Source: Pseudomonadota bacterium
GTDB taxonomy: Bacteria > Pseudomonadota > Alphaproteobacteria > Parvibaculales > Parvibaculaceae
NCBI GenBank assembly: GCA_021780275.1
Contig: JAJXZC010000602.1
Span: 1-14,628, forward strand
Direction of reading: 5' to 3'
Length of the DNA stretch: 14,628 nt
The position numbers were made by a program, and so were the translations under genes. The notes below the pieces were generated by a model, which saw only the letters and a list, made by a program, of their open reading frames with translations, was not told the DNA's origin and made no database searches. Below are positions 1 through 7,295 of the stretch, in pieces; position 1 is the first letter of the stretch; every line of letters begins with the position of its first letter.

Positions 1-48
1 GGTGTCGATCAGCGGGCGATACTGGAGCGGGCGCGGGTGGAACGGTGA
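1..48 (+). CDS. 3' end of an unidentified gene (partial)
   Basis: Frame 1 reads as a charged helical tail (VDQRAILERARVER) ending in TGA at 46-48, directly before a palindromic intergenic repeat. This looks like the C-terminus of a gene that begins outside the window. Only 15 codons are visible, so no family can be named. The overlapping frame-2 reading runs through the palindromic repeat and is less protein-like. Confidence 0.35.
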   Translation, partial: GVDQRAILERARVER

Positions 49-77
49 GCGTTGCCGGACGCCCCCTCAAGCGATCC

Positions 78-157
78 GTCACCCCGGCCTTGAGCCGGGG
101 TCCATCTTTGCGGCGTGGCGGAAGGAAGATGGATGCCGGATCAAGTCCGGCATGACG
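78..157. repeat. Alphaproteobacterial intergenic palindromic repeat
   Basis: Two imperfect inverted arms, GTCACCCCGGCCTTGAGCCG... (78-106) and the complementary ...GGATCAAGTCCGGCATGAC (129-157), flank a short non-palindromic centre. The arm pattern (GTCA-CCGG-cTTGA-CCGG) is typical of palindromic units scattered between genes of many alphaproteobacteria. In RNA it would fold into a long hairpin. It may help to end transcription from the upstream gene, but there is no T-run. Confidence 0.75.
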
Positions 158-203
158 ACCTCGGTATCGAAGTGCCGCCTGTGTGCGTCCGCTGAAAGGC
201 TTC

Positions 204-230
204 GTCACTACGGGCTCGAGCCGGCATGAC
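204..230. repeat. Second, shorter copy of the palindromic repeat
   Basis: GTCACTACGGGCTCGAGCCG followed by GCATGAC forms a compact palindrome centred on CTCGAG, with the same GTCA/TGAC ends as the unit at 78-157. It looks like a single short unit with the middle missing. It lies about 80 bp upstream of the DUF1326 gene start and could be transcribed in its leader. Confidence 0.6.
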
Positions 231-311
231 GTCGGGTGCGTTACGGTCTAGAATTTGCGTCTTGCGTGCGTAGCAGCTGCCTATGTGTCAGATCACTTAT
301 GGAGCGCGCAG

Positions 312-953
312 ATGCCAAACATCGACTGGAGCGTCAAAGGCGTCGAAATCTCGGCCTGCAATTGCGACTGGGGTTGTCCTTGCCAGTTCAATGCCTTGCC
401 CACGCATGGCAATTGCCGGGCGTCCACGGCGGTTGAGATCGAGCGCGGACATTTTGGCGAGACGAAGCTCGATGGACTCAGGTTCGGCGGGCTTTTCGCC
501 TGGCCCAAAGCCATTCATGAAGGCAATGGCGAAGCTCAACCCTTCATAGACGCGCGCGCGAGCGAGGCGCAGCGGGCGGCGCTTCTGACGATCATGAGCG
601 GCGCGGAGACGGAGCCCGGCGCGACGATCTTCAATGTCTTTGCGGCGACGCTTGCGAAAATGCACGATCCGATTTTCCTGCCGATCGAGTTCAGGGTCGA
701 CCGCGCGAAAATGAGCGGCTCATTCAGCGTGCCCGATATCGTCGCGGTCCAGAACGAACCGATCAGGAATCCGGTCACCGGCGAACCGCATCGCGCGCGC
801 GTGACGCTGCCGCAGGGTTTTGAATATACCGAAGCCGACTTCGTCAGCAGCTCAACGAAGACCGCATCGGGCGCCGCCATTGCGCTCGACTGGGCGGCGG
901 GCCACGGACATCTGGCGGATGTTCACTGGACCGGCAACGGACCCGTTCGCTGA
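312..953 (+). CDS. DUF1326 domain protein, cysteine-rich, probable metal handling
   Basis: A 213-residue protein with the DUF1326 (COG5588-like) layout. Near the N-terminus is the cluster CNCDWGCPC (C16, C18, C22, C24) with another Cys at C35 (HGNC). The rest is a mixed alpha/beta domain without a signal peptide or membrane segment. The Cys spacing suggests binding of a soft metal, but the family has no firmly established biochemical role. ATG 312 is chosen over in-frame upstream starts because GGAG lies 8 nt before it and the family's opening (x-W-x-(V/L)-x-G-x-E-x-x-x-C-N-C) follows at once. The next gene starts 18 nt after the stop and encodes DUF2182, a frequent partner, so the two are probably co-transcribed. 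Domain call is firm, function is inferred. Confidence 0.9.
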   Translation: MPNIDWSVKGVEISACNCDWGCPCQFNALPTHGNCRASTAVEIERGHFGETKLDGLRFGGLFAWPKAIHEGNGEAQPFIDARASEAQRAALLTIMSGAETEPGATIFNVFAATLAKMHDPIFLPIEFRVDRAKMSGSFSVPDIVAVQNEPIRNPVTGEPHRARVTLPQGFEYTEADFVSSSTKTASGAAIALDWAAGHGHLADVHWTGNGPVR

Positions 954-971
954 CCTTTCCGCGGCCTGACA

Positions 972-1781
972 ATGACGGATAGTGAGAGGGCATCCATTCG
1001 GCTGGCAGCCACTGAGGCGGCGCTGGTCGAGCGTCTGCTGCGGCAGGACCGTCTGGTCGTCGCGGCGAGTATTGGCGTCGTCGTTGCTCTCTGCGCTGCT
1101 TATCTCGTCTACGGCCCGTCCATGCCCGCGATGGACGGCATGCCGGACATGGCGATGCCCATGGGTTTCGACCGGGCTTCGTTTTTGTGGCTCGCGCCCA
1201 TGTGGATCACGATGATGGTCGGAATGATGCTGCCAAGCGCGGCGCCGATGTTGCTGCTCTTCGCGCGGCTGCGGCGTGTCAGCTATCCGGCGAAAAATCC
1301 GGCGAACGAGATACTGCTCTTTGCGGCAGGGTATGTGCTCGTCTGGGCGGGGTTCAGCCTTGCCGCCGCTTTCCTGCAGGCGTTCCTTTCCGGTCAGGCC
1401 TGGCTCAACGACGATATGCGGCTGCAATCGCGCGGCGCTCAGGCGGCGCTGTTGGTTGTCGCGGCTCTGTTCGAGATTTCGCCGCTGAAGACGGCCTGTC
1501 TCGACGGGTGCAGGTCGCCTGCGCAATTTCTGGCCGACCATCGCCATCCGCATCGGCTCGGAACGCTGCGGACCGGCGCGGAGCACGGCCTGTTCTGCAT
1601 CGGCTGCTGCGCCGCGCTGATGGCGCTTCTTTTCGTTGGTGGCGTGATGAACCCGTTGATGATCGGCGGGCTCGCTATCGTCGTGCTGGCGCAGAAGATC
1701 GCACCCGCGTCGTGGAGGCTCGATCGGGCCGTGGCCCTTGGATTGGCGGTGATGGCGGCGGTTACCTATTTCTGGCGCTGA
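972..1781 (+). CDS. DUF2182 predicted metal-binding integral membrane protein
   Basis: A 269-residue polytopic membrane protein of the DUF2182 (COG5486) family. The first hydrophobic helix spans about 28-48. It is followed by a Met-rich loop (M51, M54, M57, M60, M62, M64), then the family core MWITMMVGMMLPSAAPM (77-93), a further helix near 113-138, the signature LKTACLDGCRSPAQF (172-186), and EHGLFCIGCC (204-213) leading into the last helices. The Met-rich loop and the conserved Cys/His positions suggest copper or another soft metal, but this is inference. The second signature usually ends GCCW; here Ala replaces Trp. No strong ribosome site precedes the ATG. It starts 18 nt after the DUF1326 gene, so translation is likely coupled or at least the transcript shared. 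Confidence 0.9.
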   Translation: MTDSERASIRLAATEAALVERLLRQDRLVVAASIGVVVALCAAYLVYGPSMPAMDGMPDMAMPMGFDRASFLWLAPMWITMMVGMMLPSAAPMLLLFARLRRVSYPAKNPANEILLFAAGYVLVWAGFSLAAAFLQAFLSGQAWLNDDMRLQSRGAQAALLVVAALFEISPLKTACLDGCRSPAQFLADHRHPHRLGTLRTGAEHGLFCIGCCAALMALLFVGGVMNPLMIGGLAIVVLAQKIAPASWRLDRAVALGLAVMAAVTYFWR

Positions 1782-1784
1782 CGG

Positions 1785-1905
1785 GCCGGCGAGGACATAG
1801 GAGGACGTCGCTCCCGGGAAATGGCTGCGCAGGGCGGATGAGGACGATGGAGGCAACGCCGATCAGCCTCGCGATGACGACGATAAGGCTGGGCAGGCTG
1901 AGGCC
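1785..1905 (-). pseudogene. Relic of an AEC-family transporter gene (3' part, frameshifted)
   Basis: Read on the minus strand, 1785-1820 encodes FPGATSSYVLAG, matching AVPGATSSYVLAR of the intact AEC permease at 2434-3348. A second block in another frame, about 1872-1905, gives GLSLPSLIVVIA, matching GLPRLVILICA of the same protein. At the DNA level 1788-1820 matches 2536-2568 at 27 of 33 bases, and most differences fall at third codon positions, as expected for an old gene copy. The blocks are separated by extra sequence and a frame change, and both ends of the gene are missing: the 3' end stops at the DUF2182 stop codon. This is most likely a decayed paralogue or a leftover of a tandem duplication, not an active gene. 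Confidence 0.65.
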
Positions 1906-1930
1906 AGTCGTGTCGCCCGACGGTTCCCTC

Positions 1931-1949
1931 GTTAGGGCAAAGCCCTAGC
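1931..1949 (-). terminator. Small hairpin at the lipoprotein stop codon
   Basis: GTTAGGGC-AAA-GCCCTAGC forms an 8-bp stem with one wobble pair and a 3-nt loop, overlapping the stop codon of the minus-strand lipoprotein gene. It could end or protect that transcript. No U-run follows on the minus strand, so a classical intrinsic terminator is not supported. Confidence 0.35.
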
Positions 1950-2385
1950 TGTCACAATTTTCGCGGTCAGCATGGAGGCGATCAGTGCCAAATTCTCTTT
2001 GTAGTTTGCGTAGAAGGAGAAGGTATTTCTGACATGAGGAGCCGCTCAACCGTTGCACCAAATGTTCGTCCATAAACCATATGTCCAACACATCTGCCTT
2101 CGTTCGGACCACGAGCATCCCAACATTAGGTGCTGCCGACAAACCATAATTTGCTACCACCCGACCGGGCCCAGAAAAGCTATTTTCATAATCGCCAATT
2201 CTATTTGAGTCTGCTTGGTACCCTTCTGACAACGCGATATCGTGCACTGCTTTGAGGTCCACGTTAGTGCGCTCCTCTGAGCTTTCTATGCTTATCGGTG
2301 CGATAGGGACCAAATTGGGTCCGCAACTTGCGAGTGCCAATATGTAGGCAAAACAAGCGCAGATGCTTTTCTTTTTTGGGGACAT
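1945..2385 (-). CDS. Small hypothetical lipoprotein
   Basis: A 146-residue protein with a lipoprotein signal: a basic start (MSPKKK), a short hydrophobic stretch and the lipobox LASC with Cys at residue 21. The mature part (about 125 residues) has no family I recognise. It contains the stretch NVGMLVVRTKADVLDIWFMDE and two more Cys (C138 region and near C143) that could form a disulfide. Base composition is clearly more AT-rich than the flanks, with codons such as TTA, ATA and AAT that the neighbours avoid, suggesting later acquisition. The ribosome site is weak (GGA about 10 nt before the ATG). It lies between an AEC gene relic and the intact AEC gene. The coding call rests on the clean lipobox and uninterrupted frame; the function is unknown. 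Confidence 0.7.
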   Translation of the reverse strand: MSPKKKSICACFAYILALASCGPNLVPIAPISIESSEERTNVDLKAVHDIALSEGYQADSNRIGDYENSFSGPGRVVANYGLSAAPNVGMLVVRTKADVLDIWFMDEHLVQRLSGSSCQKYLLLLRKLQREFGTDRLHADRENCDS

Positions 2386-2433
2386 AAAAGTTATTCCAAA
2401 ATGCTCATCGTCTATTCGCGCCTAACTCAGTGG

Positions 2434-3348
2434 TTACCCGAACATCCATAGCATCAGCGGCATCGTTGCGACGGCCAGCACCGTGCCGCCCGTTATGAGG
2501 CTCGACATCAGTTCCATATGGCCGCCGAGCTGGCGGGCGAGGACGTAGGACGATGTTGCTCCGGGGACGGCGGCGCAGATGAGGATGACGAGGCGCGGAA
2601 GGCCGGTGACACCGAAGAGGAAGCAGAAGCCCATCATCATGGCGGGCATGAGGACGAGCTTCAGCGCGCTCGTATAGAGGACAATCCATTTCGCCTCGAA
2701 GACATGGCTGACGCGGAGCCCGGCGCCGACGGCGATGAGGCCGAGGGTGAGGGAGGCTTCGCCGATGATCTTCGCGGTGACGGCGAGGGGGCCGGGCAGG
2801 CCGATGCCCGTCGCATTGAGGAAGATGCCGGCGGCACAGGCGAGGATGAGCGGATTTTTTGCGAGCAGCTTGCCGAGTTCGACGGGGGTTGCGCGGCGGT
2901 TGAGGGCGTAGCGCGTGAGCACCGTGACCGAGAGGATGTTCGCCAGCGGCACCAGAACGGCAACCGAGACGGCGGCCAAGGTGACGCCCTGCTTGCCATA
3001 GAGCGAAGCGATGGAGGCCAGCGCGACGAAGCTGTTCCAGCGGGCGGCGGCCTGAAACATGCTCGAAAATTCGGGGCCGGAGACCGGCAGGAAGCGTTTG
3101 GAGAGCATCAGCACGCCGACCATCGCAAACATGCCGCAGGCCAGCGCGAAAGCCATTGGCCAGATGTCGAAGCTGCGCAGGTCGGCGGTCGCCAGCGTAC
3201 TCAGCAACAACGCCGGGAACAGCACATAGTAGTTGAGCTGGTCGAGAGGCAGCCAGATCTCCTCGCCGGGAAAGCCCTTGCGCCGGATCGTGAAGCCGAG
3301 CGCGATGACGAGGAAGATGGGGACGAGAGAGTTCAGGATGGCGAGCAT
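2434..3348 (-). CDS. AEC family (auxin efflux carrier-like) permease
   Basis: A 304-residue membrane protein with the usual AEC (PF03547) pattern of about ten helices in two halves. Recognisable parts are QLNYYVLFPALLL (37-49), the RWNSFVAL region (103-110, corresponding to the family's first-half conserved loop), LLAKNPLILACAAGIFLN (161-178) that opens the second half, and AVPGATSSYVLARQLGG near the C-terminus. AEC proteins export or import small organic acids such as malate or malonate, and some act on auxin; the substrate cannot be read from the sequence. The ATG has a GAGGA-like site about 13 nt upstream, and the start matches the typical family N-terminus. A broken copy of its 3' part lies at 1785-1905. 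It follows the MFS gene on the same strand after a 114-bp gap. Confidence 0.9.
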   Translation of the reverse strand: MLAILNSLVPIFLVIALGFTIRRKGFPGEEIWLPLDQLNYYVLFPALLLSTLATADLRSFDIWPMAFALACGMFAMVGVLMLSKRFLPVSGPEFSSMFQAAARWNSFVALASIASLYGKQGVTLAAVSVAVLVPLANILSVTVLTRYALNRRATPVELGKLLAKNPLILACAAGIFLNATGIGLPGPLAVTAKIIGEASLTLGLIAVGAGLRVSHVFEAKWIVLYTSALKLVLMPAMMMGFCFLFGVTGLPRLVILICAAVPGATSSYVLARQLGGHMELMSSLITGGTVLAVATMPLMLWMFG

Positions 3349-3462
3349 GGCGGGAGCGTTTCCTCACTCCGCCTTGTTCTTCCGGGCGTGTAGCGGAGTC
3401 TCTCCCTTCTAGCCGATTTTACACGTCGCTCAAGGTATTTGCGGCCAACTTCAGGGCCAGCC

Positions 3463-4749
3463 TCAGGGGAAGGGTGTCGGCGCGGTTTCGACGTCCAGTT
3501 CGACCTCGGGCGAAATCTCGTCGAGGGACCGGCGCGCGGTTTCCGGCAGGAAGAGGATGACCGGGATGATGGCGAGCGGCGCAAGCCCGAGAAGGATGAT
3601 GACCGAGAGCGCGTGCGATCCGACCAGGGCGTAGAGGGCGCTTTCGGCGGCGAGGCCCGCAATGCCGGAGACGGTGTTGATGACACCTCGCGCGGCCGAT
3701 GAGGTGGAGCGATAGGAGGTCGGGAAAAGTTCACTGCCCATCGCCGAGAGCGTGACCTCGGAGGCGAAATAGAAGAAGAGGCAGCCGATCCAGCTGGCGA
3801 CGAGAAGCGTGGGATTGCCGGTGAGATAGAAGGCGAGGAAAAGGCCGACGACCAGCGGAATGCAGATGCCGAGCACGAGGCGGCGGCCTGCGAAATCGCC
3901 GACCCGGCCTGCGGCGAAGAAGCCGAGGATAGAAAGCGTGCCGCCGAAGAATTGCAGATAGCCGACCTGGGCGGGCGAGAAGCCGTGGGTCTCCTGCAGG
4001 AACTTCGAGATGAAGGCGAAGGCGGCGGCGATGCCGAAGGAATAGGGCGCGGTGGTGCCGACCAGCGCGACGAAACGGCCCGGATAGGCGCGGGCGAGGG
4101 AAAGGATGGGCTTCAGGTGGTCGCTGAAGCTTTGCGTCGCGCCGCGCGATGCCTTGAGGTCGGAGAAGCGTTTCGTTTCCTTGAGGCTCCGCCGCGCCAG
4201 CATGATGACGATGAGGCCGAGCCCGCCGATCAGGTAGAAGTCGCGCCAGCCATGCGGCAGCGCGCCGATCTGTCCATAGAGCAGCGATGAAAGCCCGTAG
4301 CCGAGTGTGCCGAGGGCCGCGAGGCGGGCGAGCGCCCAGCCGCGCAGATGCGGCGCGATCTCTTCCGCGATGATCACATAACAGATCATTTCCTCGGCGT
4401 AGGAGAAGCAGCGGGCGAAGGTCTGCAGCACGAGATATTGCGGCGCGCTCTGGGCGAAGGCGCTCAGCACCGTCGAGAGCGTCATGCCGATGACGGTGAG
4501 GAGGAGCAGCTTCCGGCGGCCGATGACGTCGGCCATGAAGGCGAGGGGGAAGGCGAGCAGCACGCCGAAGCGGATGATGCCGGTATAGAGGCCGAGGTTT
4601 TCTTCGGGGATGTGGAGCGACGCCTGAATCTGCGGCAGCGCGAGGGCGAAGATGCCGAGGTCGTAATTGTTGATGAAGAGGGAACTGCCGACGAGGAGGA
4701 GCAGCATGCGCTGCTCGCGCGGAAGCTTCTGTACGGCAGTGTCGGTCAA
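3463..4749 (-). CDS. Major facilitator superfamily (MFS) transporter
   Basis: A 428-residue protein with twelve predicted membrane segments. MFS motif A between helices 2 and 3 is present as FMADVIGRRK (71-80), its degenerate repeat in the second half is AAGRVGDFAGRR, and the C-terminal cytoplasmic motif PETARRSLDEI matches the sugar-porter/aromatic-acid-porter style PETxGxxLEEI. The substrate is unknown; sugar- or organic-acid-like cations and anions are all possible. The start is TTG at 4749: a GGGGGA ribosome site sits 6 nt before it, whereas the first internal ATG (residue 15) would remove the N-terminal tail. It is oriented like the AEC permease and RuvX, but a palindromic repeat separates it from ruvX, so a common transcript is uncertain. 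Confidence 0.9.
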   Translation of the reverse strand: MTDTAVQKLPREQRMLLLLVGSSLFINNYDLGIFALALPQIQASLHIPEENLGLYTGIIRFGVLLAFPLAFMADVIGRRKLLLLTVIGMTLSTVLSAFAQSAPQYLVLQTFARCFSYAEEMICYVIIAEEIAPHLRGWALARLAALGTLGYGLSSLLYGQIGALPHGWRDFYLIGGLGLIVIMLARRSLKETKRFSDLKASRGATQSFSDHLKPILSLARAYPGRFVALVGTTAPYSFGIAAAFAFISKFLQETHGFSPAQVGYLQFFGGTLSILGFFAAGRVGDFAGRRLVLGICIPLVVGLFLAFYLTGNPTLLVASWIGCLFFYFASEVTLSAMGSELFPTSYRSTSSAARGVINTVSGIAGLAAESALYALVGSHALSVIILLGLAPLAIIPVILFLPETARRSLDEISPEVELDVETAPTPFP

Positions 4750-4775
4750 ATCGTGTCCCCCGTTCCACGCTTGTT

Positions 4776-4802
4776 GTCATCCCGGGACGAGCCCGGGGTG
4801 AC
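4776..4802. repeat. Intergenic palindromic repeat, compact copy
   Basis: GTCATCCCGGG-ACG-AGCCCGGGGTGAC is a near-perfect inverted repeat with the same ends as the units at 78-157 and 204-230. It lies between the ruvX stop and the MFS start (both minus strand), where it can form a stable hairpin in the ruvX transcript and could reduce readthrough into the MFS gene. Confidence 0.75.
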
Positions 4803-4813
4803 AAAATGTGCGT

Positions 4814-5284
4814 TTACAAATTCCGCATGCGCTCCAGCGCACCCTGCAGGATGTAGGCAGCCGCCATCTTGTCGACAACCTCCGCGCGGCGGGCCCGGCT
4901 CGTATCGGCTTCGAGCAATGTTCGCGTGACGGCGGCGGTGGAGAGCCGCTCATCCCAGAAGGCAAGCGGCAGGGGCGAGAGCTTTGCGAAATTGCGGATG
5001 AAGGCGCGGGCGGACTGGGCGGAGGGGCCCTCTGTGCCGTCCATGTTGAGGGGAAGGCCGATGACAAGACCGCCGATGCCATGCTGGGCGATGAGTTCGA
5101 GCATGCGGTTGGCGTCCGCCGTGAACTTCACGCGCCTGATCGTTTCGAGCGGCGTCGCCACCGTGAACGACAGGTCGGAGAGGGCAAGGCCGATGGTTTT
5201 GGAACCCAGATCGACGCCCATCAGCCTTTCGCCGCGCTTCAGGGCGGATTTCAACTCGCTCAGGGTCTTAAGATTGTCGCTCAA
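4814..5284 (-). CDS. ruvX: RuvX/YqgF family Holliday-junction resolvase-like nuclease
   Basis: A 156-residue RNase H-fold protein of the YqgF/RuvX family. All the family blocks are present: GVDLGSKTIGLALSD (23-37, with the first acidic residue D25), LVIGLPLNMDGTEG (73-86), FWDERLSTAAV (109-119) and VDKMAAAYILQ (137-147, D138). The protein is implicated in Holliday-junction cleavage and in 16S rRNA 5'-end maturation. The start is uncertain. TTG 5284 is the only ordinary start codon downstream of an in-frame TAA that gives the usual 20-residue lead before GVDLG, and a weak GGAT lies about 9 nt upstream; a TTG eleven codons in is the alternative. It is divergent from gatC, a neighbourhood common in alphaproteobacteria. 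Confidence 0.93.
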   Translation of the reverse strand: MSDNLKTLSELKSALKRGERLMGVDLGSKTIGLALSDLSFTVATPLETIRRVKFTADANRMLELIAQHGIGGLVIGLPLNMDGTEGPSAQSARAFIRNFAKLSPLPLAFWDERLSTAAVTRTLLEADTSRARRAEVVDKMAAAYILQGALERMRNL

Positions 5285-5400
5285 GGATAGGCCATCCGCA
5301 AAAATCGCTTATTTGTCAGGAACATAGGCGGCGAAGCGAAACTGCGCAATGATATCCCCATAAACCTCCCCATATCTCCATATATAGAGTGGCGGCGGCG

Positions 5401-5430
5401 TTGCCCCTGACGCACCGGCTTTGTTATGTT
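5401..5430 (+). promoter_or_regulatory. Candidate promoter for gatCAB
   Basis: TTGCCC (5401-5406) and TATGTT (5425-5430) resemble -35 and -10 boxes (4 of 6 each) with 18 bp between them. They would give a leader of roughly 85 nt before gatC. This is a weak match found by eye in the 236-bp ruvX-gatC gap. The AT-rich stretch at 5351-5387, with three CCATA copies, is a competing location for promoters of either direction. Confidence 0.25.
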
Positions 5431-5520
5431 GCCCCATCGAATCCTCTCCAATACGGGGTCGGCAGCCAAGGGTGCCCGGAACGGGCCGCCCATCTCCGAA
5501 CCATAACCAAAGGCAGGCTT

Positions 5521-5808
5521 ATGTCGGTCGATCAGAACACGGTCCGGCACATTGCCCGGCTTGCGCGGATCGCAGTCCGGGACGATGAGCTTTCGGCTCT
5601 CGCAGGCGAACTCAACTCCATCCTCGACTGGGTGGAGCAACTGGGCGAGGTCGACACCAATGGTGTCGAGCCGATGACGAGCGCTGTCGCCGTGACCATG
5701 AAGATGCGCGACGACGTCGTAACCTCGGGCAACCTCCAGAAGGAGGTCACGGAGAACGCGTTCGGTTCCGAAGACGGCTTCTATGTCGTGCCGAGGGTGG
5801 TGGAGTAA
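5521..5808 (+). CDS. gatC: Asp/Glu-tRNA amidotransferase subunit C
   Basis: A 95-residue GatC, the small subunit that wraps around GatA and GatB and stabilises the GatCAB complex in the cytoplasm. The N-terminal helix VRHIARLARIAVRDDEL and the following ELNSILDWVEQLGEVDTNGVEPM are characteristic, and the C-terminal half contains the family's MRDD segment and the FYVVPRVVE ending. ATG 5521 is preceded by an AGG-type ribosome site and gives the normal family length; longer in-frame readings run into the leader. The stop is only 3 nt from gatA, so the two are co-transcribed and probably translationally coupled. Confidence 0.96.
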   Translation: MSVDQNTVRHIARLARIAVRDDELSALAGELNSILDWVEQLGEVDTNGVEPMTSAVAVTMKMRDDVVTSGNLQKEVTENAFGSEDGFYVVPRVVE

Positions 5809-5811
5809 ATC

Positions 5812-7290
5812 ATGACCGATCTGACCAAGCTGACGCTGGCCGGCGCGCGCGACGCGCTGAAGAAGAAAGAGTTCACCTCGCTCGAACTCACCGACGCCTA
5901 TCTCGGCGCCATCGAGGCGGCGACGCCGCTCAACGCCTATGTGACCGTGACGGCCGATCAGGCGCGCGAAATGGCGAAGGCCTCCGACCTGAAGCTCGGC
6001 AAGGGCCAGGGCGGCGCGCTCGAAGGCCTGCCGCTCGGCATCAAGGACCTCTTCGCCACGAAGGGCGTGCTGACGACCGCCTGCAGCCACATCCTCGACG
6101 GCTTCGAGCCGCCCTACGAGTCGCAGGTGACGCAGAACCTGTGGCACGACGGCGCGGTGATGCTGGGCAAGCTCAACAATGACGAGTTCGCCATGGGCTC
6201 GTCCAACGAGACGAGCTTCTACGGCCCGGTGGTGAACCCGTGGCGGCGCAACGGCGACGCGACGAAGATCGTTCCGGGCGGCTCGTCGGGCGGCTCGTCG
6301 GCGGCGGTGGCGGCGAAGCTCTGCCTTGCCGCGACGGCGACCGACACGGGCGGCTCCATCCGCCAGCCCGCGGCCTTCACCGGCACGGTCGGCATCAAGC
6401 CGACCTATGGACGCTGCTCGCGCTGGGGCGTCGTCGCCTTCGCCTCGTCGCTCGATCAGGCGGGCCCGATCGCCCGCGACGTGCGCGACGCGGCGATCAT
6501 GCTGCGCTCGATGGCGGGCTACGACGACAAGGACTCGACCAGCGTCGACCGCCCGGTTCCCGATTACGAAGCGTCGCTCGGCCAGAGCCTGAAGGGGCTT
6601 CGCGTCGGCATTCCGAAGGAATACCGCGTCGACGGCATGCCAGCCGAGATCGACGCGCTCTGGACGCGCGGCATCGAGTGGCTGAAGGCGGCGGGCGCGG
6701 AGATCGTGGATGTGAGCTTGCCTCACACAAAATATGCGCTGCCGACCTATTACATCGTGGCGCCTGCCGAATGTTCCTCGAACCTCGCGCGCTATGACGG
6801 CGTCCGCTACGGGCTCCGCGTCGAGGGCAAGGACATCACCGACATGTACGAGAAGACCCGCGCGGCGGGCTTCGGGGCGGAAGTGCGCCGCCGCGTGCTG
6901 ATCGGCACCTATGTTCTCTCGGCGGGCTATTACGACGCCTACTACCTGAAGGCGCAGCAGGTGCGCACGCTGATCGCGCGGGACTTCACGGAAGCCTATG
7001 CGAAGTGCGACGTGCTGCTGACGCCGACGGCGCCTTCGGCAGCCTTCGGCATCGGCGAGAAGACCGCCGACCCGCTGTCCATGTATCTGAACGACGTGTT
7101 CACCGTGACGGTGAATCTGGCGGGCCTTCCCGGCATCTCGGTGCCGGCCGGGCTTTCGAGCGACGGTCTGCCGCTCGGGCTTCAGCTCATCGGCAAGACG
7201 TTCGACGAAGAAACTTTGTTCCGCGTGGCTTACGCGCTCGAGGAAGCGGCCCAGTTCAAGGCCGAACCGGCAGTCTGGTGGAGGTCGTGA
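5812..7290 (+). CDS. gatA: Asp/Glu-tRNA amidotransferase subunit A (amidase)
   Basis: A 492-residue amidase-signature protein that hydrolyses glutamine and supplies ammonia to GatB for conversion of Glu-tRNA(Gln) and/or Asp-tRNA(Asn) to the amidated forms. The catalytic Ser-cisSer-Lys set is intact: K78 in GIKDL, S158 in the Gly/Ser-rich loop PGGSSGGSS, and nucleophile S182 in [10 protein letters not shown]. The spacing 78/158/182 agrees with the characterised family. Length is normal and no frame disruption is seen. It sits 3 nt after gatC, and its stop codon is overlapped by a possible GTG start of gatB, so this is a tight three-gene operon. Codon use is strongly GC-biased, as expected for a well-expressed housekeeping gene. 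Confidence 0.97.
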   Translation: MTDLTKLTLAGARDALKKKEFTSLELTDAYLGAIEAATPLNAYVTVTADQAREMAKASDLKLGKGQGGALEGLPLGIKDLFATKGVLTTACSHILDGFEPPYESQVTQNLWHDGAVMLGKLNNDEFAMGSSNETSFYGPVVNPWRRNGDATKIVPGGSSGGSSAAVAAKLCLAATATDTGGSIRQPAAFTGTVGIKPTYGRCSRWGVVAFASSLDQAGPIARDVRDAAIMLRSMAGYDDKDSTSVDRPVPDYEASLGQSLKGLRVGIPKEYRVDGMPAEIDALWTRGIEWLKAAGAEIVDVSLPHTKYALPTYYIVAPAECSSNLARYDGVRYGLRVEGKDITDMYEKTRAAGFGAEVRRRVLIGTYVLSAGYYDAYYLKAQQVRTLIARDFTEAYAKCDVLLTPTAPSAAFGIGEKTADPLSMYLNDVFTVTVNLAGLPGISVPAGLSSDGLPLGLQLIGKTFDEETLFRVAYALEEAAQFKAEPAVWWRS

Positions 7291-7295
7291 TCCAA

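Noticed and set aside
852..1856. 334-codon open frame on the minus strand across the DUF1326/DUF2182 genes
   Set aside because: It lies opposite two clear family members and its product is Arg/His/Gln-rich in the way typical of GC-rich antisense frames. Only its first residues (FPGATSSYVLAG) carry signal, and those belong to the AEC gene relic.
2518..3393. 291-codon plus-strand frame opposite the AEC permease
   Set aside because: The product is a low-complexity Gly/Asp/Glu/Arg-rich string, the usual antisense shadow of a GC-rich membrane protein gene.
5281..6726. 481-codon minus-strand frame covering gatC and part of gatA
   Set aside because: Antisense to intact housekeeping genes with catalytic residues in place; its Arg/His/Val-rich product has no recognisable domain.
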